A DNA stretch of 64,000 bases. It comes from Synechococcus sp. ROS8604. Lineage in GTDB: Bacteria; Cyanobacteriota; Cyanobacteriia; PCC-6307; Cyanobiaceae. A program made the translations under genes and the position numbers. Below the pieces are notes generated by a model. The model saw only the letters and a program-made list of their open reading frames with translations, was not told the origin of the DNA and searched no databases. The stretch lies in the NCBI RefSeq assembly GCF_014279655.1, contig NZ_CP047946.1:1-64000 (forward strand), read 5' to 3'. This document shows positions 56,193 to 64,000 of the stretch, in pieces; position 1 is the first letter of the stretch; each line of letters opens with the position of its first letter.

Positions 56193-57635
56193 ATGACTTC
56201 GAACGGTGACAGGGTGTTGGCCGCAGGGACAGGCGATCGCCGACGCGGCAAGACAGCCTTGTTTGTGGTGGCTTGTGGTTGTGCGGGAGCAGTGCCCCAT
56301 TGGCTCGACCCCTCCAGGAGTCTCATCCCTTCGCTCACGCTGGCGCTCGTGCTCGGTGGGTATTCCCTCAGCACGACGCTAAGAGGCTCTGATGAGAGCG
56401 CGAGTCCCGCGAACAGCGGGCCTGCTCCCGATGCAACCGATGGGGATGGGACATCTCTCACGGGAACATCCATCACGGAGGCATCCACTCCTGGGACAGC
56501 CCTGGCTGCGGAGCCCGCTGTCGTCGAGAGCTTGGCCTCTTGGCCCAACGTGGACGTAGTGGTGGCGGCCAGGGATGAGGAAGCTGTGGTGGCTCGTCTC
56601 ATGGAGCGCCTGGGAGCACTTCGCTATCCAGCTGACCAACTCACGACCTGGATCGTTGATGACGGCAGCGAAGACAAAACGCCAGATCTTCTGGATGAAC
56701 TGAAGCCTCAATATCCCAACCTGAATGTGATTCGCAGGCAGCGGAACGCAGGCGGAGGCAAGTCAGGTGCGTTGAATGCGGCGTTGGCTCAAAGCAGTGG
56801 GGAGTGGATTCTCGTTCTCGATGCCGATGGCCAAATCAGTGACGACCAGCTCGAACGGTTGATTCCGATCGCCGTGATGGGTGATTGGTCTGGCGTGCAG
56901 ATGCGCAAAGCGGTGACGAACGCCGATACCAACCTGCTAACGCGGGTCCAGGCCATGGAGATGGCCTTTGATGCGCTGATTCAGCAGGGACGCTTGTTAG
57001 GGGGAGGGGTGTCTGAACTGCGCGGGAACGGGCAGTTGCTGCGGCGTGATGTGTTGGAAGCCTGCGGCGGATTCAATGAGGACACGGTCACGGACGACCT
57101 GGACCTGAGTTTTCGTTTTTTGCTCCAAGGTGCTCGCACAACCTTGCTTTGGAATCCATCGGTGCGAGAAGAGGCGGTGGAGACGATTTCGGCGCTTTGG
57201 AAGCAACGACAACGATGGGCAGAAGGAGGGTTGCAGCGCTTCTTTGATTACTGGCCGGGGCTGCTTTCCAATCGCTTAACGGTCGGCCAGAGACGTGACC
57301 TGGCTTGTTTTTTCTTGCTGCAGTACGCCCTGCCTGTGCTCTCCTTTGCCGATCTGGTGACCAGTGTGTTCACGCGAACCTCGCCGGTGTACTGGCCCTT
57401 ATCGATTGTGGCGTTTGGCGTGTCAGGCGTGGCCTACTGGAGGGGGTGCCGCCGCTTCAGTGAAGGCCCTGCCTTGCCTCAACCCGATCCGTTTTCGTTG
57501 CTTTTGGCGATTGCCTATCTAAGCCACTGGTTCTTTGTCATTCCCTGGGTCACGCTGCGGATGGCGGTGCTTCCCAAGCGCTTGGTCTGGGCAAAAACCA
57601 CCCACCGTGGCCATGAGGAGACGGTCAAAGCCTGA
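56193..57635 (+). CDS. Membrane glycosyltransferase, family 2
   Basis: The 480-residue protein has an N-terminal pair of membrane segments (residues 24-60), then the GT2 domain with VVVAARDEEAVVARLM, IVDDGSEDKTPDLLDEL, DADGQ (the D,D motif), a D,D,D segment VTDDLDLSFRFL and the QRQRWAEGGLQRF QxxRW motif, followed by C-terminal membrane helices. Relatives make beta-linked polysaccharide or transfer sugars to lipids; the product is unknown. It starts six bases after the SpoIID-like gene, so they are co-transcribed. Confidence 0.88.
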   Translation: MTSNGDRVLAAGTGDRRRGKTALFVVACGCAGAVPHWLDPSRSLIPSLTLALVLGGYSLSTTLRGSDESASPANSGPAPDATDGDGTSLTGTSITEASTPGTALAAEPAVVESLASWPNVDVVVAARDEEAVVARLMERLGALRYPADQLTTWIVDDGSEDKTPDLLDELKPQYPNLNVIRRQRNAGGGKSGALNAALAQSSGEWILVLDADGQISDDQLERLIPIAVMGDWSGVQMRKAVTNADTNLLTRVQAMEMAFDALIQQGRLLGGGVSELRGNGQLLRRDVLEACGGFNEDTVTDDLDLSFRFLLQGARTTLLWNPSVREEAVETISALWKQRQRWAEGGLQRFFDYWPGLLSNRLTVGQRRDLACFFLLQYALPVLSFADLVTSVFTRTSPVYWPLSIVAFGVSGVAYWRGCRRFSEGPALPQPDPFSLLLAIAYLSHWFFVIPWVTLRMAVLPKRLVWAKTTHRGHEETVKA

Positions 57636-57646
57636 GCGCTGATCCC

Positions 57647-59686
<2,040 letters not shown>

Positions 59687-59709
59687 GCACTACCCGCAAT
59701 ATCTTGAGG

Positions 59710-60405
59710 CTACTCAGCTTGATCGCTGATGGAACGCCCTTGCTGCTCGTTGAGCAAATCGCTGATCCGTTGCTCGAGTTCTTCCACGGCTGCGAGTTCA
59801 TCGGCGAGGCTTTGGCCAGCTTTGAGGAGCCTTTGGCCCTGTCCTCCAGAGCGATCGCTGGCGCCATTGTTAGGGCCGCCGCGGATCCATCCCTCGGCTT
59901 GCTCAAGAGTGCCTTCCAGTTGGTTGAGCAAGCGTTCACGCAGCTTTTTCAACTGCACCAGGCCGCGGCGAGCACGATCTCGGGATTGTTCATTCACCAA
60001 CCCCCGCTTCAGGAGCAAGCGGAGTCCGGTGAGCAGGGCTGCGGGCATGAGCTGGCCTATGGCCAAAGCCCCGAGGCTGGTGGTGTGCAGGAAGCTTTCC
60101 ACTTGCCCGCTTTGATGCCGGCCTGTTTTGCACCAGCTAGCGAAATGCTCGCAGTTGTTGAACAGCAGGTTGTAGCGCTGTTCGCCGATGCGGCTCATCG
60201 CTCGCCGCAGCGTGACGCCTGCCGGAGATGGATGCTCATGCTCGACAACGCTGGCCTCTAAACCGCGTTTGAACTCCTCCAACGGACTGCGCAGAATTTC
60301 TCGCCCTTCGAGGTAATGGGCGATGGTGCCATCGCCGAGATCGATGCCGTGATGCAGAAACAGACCATGCTGGCGCGGGACTGAGAGATGGTCAGCGGCA
60401 GCCAT
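59710..60405 (-). CDS. LRAT-domain (H-rev107/NlpC-P60-like) protein
   Basis: The 231-residue protein has an N-terminal LRAT-like domain with LFLHHGIDLGDGTIAHYLEG (the conserved histidine pair) and RYNLLFNNCEHFASWCKTG, with the cysteine of NCEHF as the likely nucleophile. A central hydrophobic part (ALAIGQLMPAALLTGLRLLL, about residues 112-131) and a helical C-terminus follow. LRAT-fold enzymes act as acyltransferases or phospholipases. A membrane-associated role is inferred; the substrate is unknown. It sits between dnaX and clpX. Confidence 0.87.
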   Translation of the reverse strand: MAAADHLSVPRQHGLFLHHGIDLGDGTIAHYLEGREILRSPLEEFKRGLEASVVEHEHPSPAGVTLRRAMSRIGEQRYNLLFNNCEHFASWCKTGRHQSGQVESFLHTTSLGALAIGQLMPAALLTGLRLLLKRGLVNEQSRDRARRGLVQLKKLRERLLNQLEGTLEQAEGWIRGGPNNGASDRSGGQGQRLLKAGQSLADELAAVEELEQRISDLLNEQQGRSISDQAE

Positions 60406-60417
60406 TCAGGGTGACGT

Positions 60418-61773
60418 TCAAGCCGATTCTTTGTGTTGCTTGGTGCCGGGGAGGGGAAGAACTTTGCCACCGGTGTGTTCTTCGACCATGGCTTTGGTGA
60501 TCGTGAAGGCAGTCACGGTCTGATCGGAGGGCAGCTCGTACATCAGGTCCAGCATCAACTCCTCCACGATGCCGCGCAGGGCACGGGCGCCGGTTTTGCG
60601 CCGGTGGGCTTCTTTGGCGATTGCCTCAACGGCCTGGGATTCGAAGTCCAGTTGCACGTTGTCCATGCTCAAGAGCGTGCTGAATTGCTTCACCAGGGCA
60701 TCGCGTGGCTCGGTGAGGATCGATTCGAGTGCGTGCTCGTCTAGGGGTTCGAGCACAGCGCTCACCGGCATGCGCCCAATGAACTCGGGGATGAGGCCGT
60801 ACTTCACCAGGTCATCGGGTTCGAGATGACGCAGCACCTGGGCCGCTTGGATATCGCGGGTGGCGCGGTTGCGACCCAGCCCATCATTCGGCACAAAGCC
60901 GATGGCGTTGCGGCCCATGCGCTTCTGCACCACGTCATCCAGGCCGACGAAGGCTCCACCACAAATGAACAGGATTTGGCTCGTATCGATTTGGATGCAG
61001 TCCTGGTAGGGATGCTTGCGTCCGCCTTGAGGGGGCACGTTGGCCACGGTGCCTTCCAGCATTTTCAGAAGGGCCTGTTGAACGCCTTCCCCAGACACAT
61101 CGCGGGTGATCGAGGGGTTTTCGCTTTTGCGAGCGATTTTGTCGATTTCATCGATGTAGATGATCCCTCGCTGGGCCTGTTCCACATCCATATCGGCTTT
61201 CTGCAGCAGCCTCAGCAGGATGTTTTCAACGTCTTCTCCGACGTAACCAGCCTCTGTGAGAGTGGTGGCATCGGCAACGGCGAAGGGCACATCAAGCATT
61301 TCCGCCAGGGTCTGGGCCAGCAGGGTTTTGCCGCAGCCGGTGGGACCGATGAGCAGGATGTTGCTCTTGTGCAGACGGGTTGCGGTTTGGGCGGCTTCGC
61401 CTTGACCATCGCCCTGCCAGGCCAGGCGTTTGTAGTGGTTGTAGACGGCGACAGACATCACCTTCTTGGCCGCCTCCTGACCGACGACTTGTTCGTCGAG
61501 GAAGCCTTTGATCTCCTGGGGTTTGGGGATCGTGGCCAGGGTTGGAGCCGGTTTGCTGGTTTTGCGCGTTCCGCCAGCAGCCGTTTTCTTAGAGGGCTCG
61601 GCACCGTGGCGGGGATTGCCCTGCGCGTCGATCAGCTCTTCATCAAGAATCTCGTTGCAGAGATCGATGCATTCATCACAGATATAAACGCCAGGACCAG
61701 CTATTAGTTTGCGCACCTGCTCCTGGGACTTTCCGCAGAAAGAGCACTTCAGATGGGCGTCAAATTTGGCCAT
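60418..61773 (-). CDS. clpX: ATP-dependent Clp protease ATPase subunit ClpX
   Basis: ClpX is the AAA+ unfoldase that feeds proteins to ClpP. The 451-residue protein has a zinc-binding domain ([14 protein letters not shown] with CDECIDLC), Walker [16 protein letters not shown], Walker [12 protein letters not shown] and the pore-loop and sensor motifs; [15 protein letters not shown] marks the ClpP-binding region. A Thr/Lys-rich linker follows the zinc domain. The ATG is at 61773. It forms a minus-strand tig-clpP-clpX group. Confidence 0.97.
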   Translation of the reverse strand: MAKFDAHLKCSFCGKSQEQVRKLIAGPGVYICDECIDLCNEILDEELIDAQGNPRHGAEPSKKTAAGGTRKTSKPAPTLATIPKPQEIKGFLDEQVVGQEAAKKVMSVAVYNHYKRLAWQGDGQGEAAQTATRLHKSNILLIGPTGCGKTLLAQTLAEMLDVPFAVADATTLTEAGYVGEDVENILLRLLQKADMDVEQAQRGIIYIDEIDKIARKSENPSITRDVSGEGVQQALLKMLEGTVANVPPQGGRKHPYQDCIQIDTSQILFICGGAFVGLDDVVQKRMGRNAIGFVPNDGLGRNRATRDIQAAQVLRHLEPDDLVKYGLIPEFIGRMPVSAVLEPLDEHALESILTEPRDALVKQFSTLLSMDNVQLDFESQAVEAIAKEAHRRKTGARALRGIVEELMLDLMYELPSDQTVTAFTITKAMVEEHTGGKVLPLPGTKQHKESA

Positions 61774-61861
61774 CGGGCTCTGGACACATCAAACGAAAAG
61801 ACAGAACCGGTCGGTGTGGGATCGGACTGGATACGTAGGATCGTGGGGAAAGTGGGCTGTG

Positions 61862-62551
61862 TCAGCCCCCCGTAATAATTCCTTCGCCTCCGAGGTTGTC
61901 CACAACGCGATCGATCAAACCGTATTCAACCGCTTCTGCTGGAGAAAGGAAGTAGTCCCGTTCTGTGTCTTCGCTGATTTTCGCGAGCGGCTGGCCGGTA
62001 TGGTCCGCCATTAGGCCGTTCAGGGTTTCCTTAAGAAATAAAATTTCTTGCGCCATGATCTCGATGTCCACGGCCTGACCTTGGGCACCACCCAAGGGTT
62101 GGTGAATCATGATCCTGGCGTTGGGAAGGGCGAGGCGCTTGCCTTTGCAGCCTCCGCTCAGCAGAAACGCTCCCATGGAGGCGGCGAGTCCGTAGCAAAT
62201 GGTGACCACGTCTGGCCCGACTTGCTGCATGGTGTCGTAGATCGCCAACCCTGCAGTGATCGAGCCACCAGGTGAATTGATGTACACCTGAATATCTTTT
62301 TCAGGATCTTCCGCTTCTAGAAAAAGAAGTTGAGCAACCAGAGCATCCGCGACCTGGTCGTTCACGTCGGTTCCGAGAAAGATGATTCTCTCCCTGAGTA
62401 GACGGGAATAAATATCAAAGGAGCGTTCACCCCGCCCGGACTGCTCCACCACCGTGGGAACCCCAGGAGAGGCCAATGGGGTGTGAGCTGAAACGGGAAG
62501 GGTTCCTCGCCAGCGGTTTTCGATCGGGTGGTGGCTGCGGGCGTTAATCAC
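61862..62551 (-). CDS. clpP: ATP-dependent Clp protease proteolytic subunit
   Basis: The 229-residue serine protease has the catalytic triad Ser125 ([11 protein letters not shown]), His150 (MIHQPLGG) and Asp199 (TERDYF). The N-terminal extension of about 35 residues is longer than in E. coli ClpP. Cyanobacteria have several ClpP paralogues; position beside clpX matches the copy that pairs with ClpX (often called clpP2). The start is GTG at 62551. tig lies upstream, 46 bases away. Confidence 0.95.
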   Translation of the reverse strand: MINARSHHPIENRWRGTLPVSAHTPLASPGVPTVVEQSGRGERSFDIYSRLLRERIIFLGTDVNDQVADALVAQLLFLEAEDPEKDIQVYINSPGGSITAGLAIYDTMQQVGPDVVTICYGLAASMGAFLLSGGCKGKRLALPNARIMIHQPLGGAQGQAVDIEIMAQEILFLKETLNGLMADHTGQPLAKISEDTERDYFLSPAEAVEYGLIDRVVDNLGGEGIITGG

Positions 62552-62597
62552 GCGGCGGCGGGCAGGAGGACAGATGAGTGCAATCTATGGGCGCCGA

Positions 62598-63947
62598 TCA
62601 GGCATCGGTGGCGCTTGGCTTGTCCTTTTCAGGTGCCTTTTCGCTCACGGTGCTGTTTTCTTCCAGCCAGCCGAGCAGTTTTTCTTGAAGAAGATCCTCG
62701 ATCACGGCTTGACGAAGACGGTTGGGGTCGATGTCGCGCTCACCGGACAGTTGGGCGCTGACCTCCTTCACTTTGGCGTCAATCTCTGGATCCTCGAGCT
62801 TGAGGCTTTCCGCTTCTGCCAGGGCCGAGAGGGCAAGACTGCGGCGCAAGCGCTCCTCCGCTTCTGGGCGTGAGGTTTCCATCAAGTTGCGGACGAGGTC
62901 AGGAGTGAACAGGGATTTCACATCCATGCCCTGTTGGGAGAACTGCGCTGCGGTTTGTTCCACCAGGTTGCGCACCTCCTGTTGCACCAGGGTTTCGGGG
63001 AGCTCCACTTCGAGTTGCTCGACGAGAGCAGCGAGTAGGGCGTCGCGTCGATTGCTGGTCGTACGCCGCTCAGCGTCGTCCTTTAAACGCTTTTCGAGGT
63101 CAGAGCGGAGCTCGGCCAAGGTTTCCTGTTCGCTGGCTTGTTTCGCGAAGTCGTCATCCAGGTCGGGCAATTCTCTGGTCTTGAGATCCCTCAGTTCGAT
63201 TTCGAAGCTGGCCTTGCGTCCGCGCGCATCCTCCTTGGGGTAGTCATCAGGAAAATTGCAGGCCACGGTTTTGTTGTCACCCACCTTCATGCCCACAACG
63301 CCTTCGATGAAGCCGGGGATCATGCGGCCGGGCTCGAGATCTACATCCATCGACTCGGAGCTGCCACCTTCAATCTCGCTGCCGTCGTCGCTGTAGGTGC
63401 CTTTAAAACCCACCACAGCGATGTCGCCTTCTGCAGCCTTGCGGCCCTCCACTGGCACCACGGTGGCGAGCTGTCGACGGGACTGCTCGAGCATTTCATC
63501 CACTTTTGACGCATCGAAGCTGACGCTTTCCGCTTCCGCTTTCAACCCCTTGGTGGTTTTCAGGGTTGGAGTGGGAGCGACATCGGCTTCAAAGGTGACG
63601 GAAAGGGGCTTTCCAGGCTCAAAGGACTCCAGCAAGGCTTCGTAGCCGCCATCAACTTCCGGTTGGCCAAGGGCTTCAATCGTTTCCTGCTTGATGGTGT
63701 CCCGCCAGATGCCGTCCACGAGGTTCTCGAGCGCTGTGGCGCGAATGCGCAGTCCGCCCAGTTGTTGCACAAGAACGGAGCGAGGCACCTTGCCTTTCCG
63801 GAATCCAGGCAGATTCACGCTGCGGCTCAGCTGTGAGATCGCCGCTTCGTAACTGGCCTTACAGCGTTCGGCAGGAATCGCTACCTCAACGGCCAGACGG
63901 CTGCCTGGGCGGGCTGTGGAGGTGACCTTCAGGCTGGCGGCACTCAT
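62598..63947 (-). CDS. tig: Trigger factor
   Basis: Trigger factor is the ribosome-bound chaperone and prolyl isomerase. The 449-residue protein has the ribosome-binding signature GFRKGKVP at residues 48-55, a PPIase-like middle domain ([17 protein letters not shown]) and a helical C-terminal chaperone domain. The end is acidic and Lys-rich. The ATG at 63947 is the normal start. It is the first gene of the tig-clpP-clpX group, and its promoter lies in the last 53 bases of the window. Confidence 0.97.
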   Translation of the reverse strand: MSAASLKVTSTARPGSRLAVEVAIPAERCKASYEAAISQLSRSVNLPGFRKGKVPRSVLVQQLGGLRIRATALENLVDGIWRDTIKQETIEALGQPEVDGGYEALLESFEPGKPLSVTFEADVAPTPTLKTTKGLKAEAESVSFDASKVDEMLEQSRRQLATVVPVEGRKAAEGDIAVVGFKGTYSDDGSEIEGGSSESMDVDLEPGRMIPGFIEGVVGMKVGDNKTVACNFPDDYPKEDARGRKASFEIELRDLKTRELPDLDDDFAKQASEQETLAELRSDLEKRLKDDAERRTTSNRRDALLAALVEQLEVELPETLVQQEVRNLVEQTAAQFSQQGMDVKSLFTPDLVRNLMETSRPEAEERLRRSLALSALAEAESLKLEDPEIDAKVKEVSAQLSGERDIDPNRLRQAVIEDLLQEKLLGWLEENSTVSEKAPEKDKPSATDA

Positions 63948-64000
63948 CGGCGAGGTTTAAGAGCAGACCCATCACCTTAATTAAGTGCGAGACCTTTGCC

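Noticed and set aside
60826-61707. Plus-strand open frame of 293 residues opposite clpX
   Set aside because: It is antisense to a conserved gene; the product is low in complexity with no family signature.

Overview
The window looks like the replication-origin end of a marine picocyanobacterial chromosome, most likely a Synechococcus of the subcluster 5.1 type. Reasons: it opens at dnaN followed by a PRC-barrel gene, purL and purF in the order known from Synechococcus and Prochlorococcus; it carries cyanobacterial markers (Ycf37-like protein, sqdB/sqdX sulfolipid genes, Gap2-type GAPDH, a lumenal cyclophilin of the CYP38/TLP40 type, an HpsJ-family protein, a light-harvesting-like small protein); and it is gene-dense, with spacers rarely over 200 bases. 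The species call rests on remembered gene order and protein character, not on a database search.

Layout. 1-6026: dnaN, PRC-barrel protein, purL and purF on the plus strand. 6039-10447: a GyrA/ParC-like topoisomerase subunit, a TPR protein and queG on the minus strand. 10489-17805: HpsJ-family and DUF502 membrane proteins, nusB, ftsY, a GAF/PP2C phosphatase, argH and an RRM protein. 17824-20652: dusA, then msrB with a twin-arginine signal and a flavoprotein. 20627-24954: the type IV pilus motor genes pilB-pilT-pilC, in which pilC carries a fresh in-frame duplication of its N-terminal domain. 25034-28079: grpE, dnaJ, a TusA-like gene and rsgA. 28054-30785: ybaB, murB, murC, divergent from gap2. 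32044-37316: thiL, cyclophilin, efp, accB, pdxA, an NAD(P)-binding epimerase-like gene and a small membrane protein. 37347-42149: an accessory-looking stretch with an HNH nuclease, a SNF2-type helicase, secreted proteins, an AbrB-type membrane protein, three small unknown genes and tRNA-Gly(CCC). 42201-49132: a class V aminotransferase, cbiD, guaA, two unknown genes and the penicillin-binding protein mrdA. 49134-54497: sqdX, sqdB, a light-harvesting-like small protein, thiG, ycf37-like, rplT and rpmI. 54597-63947: a SpoIID-like protein, a GT2 glycosyltransferase, dnaX with a long hexamer repeat, an LRAT-domain protein and the clpX-clpP-tig proteostasis cluster.

Most genes are housekeeping: replication (dnaN, dnaX, topoisomerase), purine synthesis (purL, purF, guaA), cell wall (murB, murC, mrdA, spoIID-like), protein targeting and folding (ftsY, grpE, dnaJ, tig, clpPX), translation (efp, rplT, rpmI, rsgA, tRNA), and cofactors (thiL, thiG, pdxA, cbiD, accB). 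I see no CRISPR array, insertion sequence, prophage or rRNA, and no gene-free stretch over 300 bases. The strongest unusual signal is the 180-base tandem duplication in pilC. Other points are a Tat-exported MsrB, an extra C-terminal cysteine cluster in PilB, a 19-unit hexamer tract in dnaX, an LRAT-fold protein, a hairpin between rpmI and rplT, and repeated convergent 3' overlaps. I did not find a clearly new multi-gene system.
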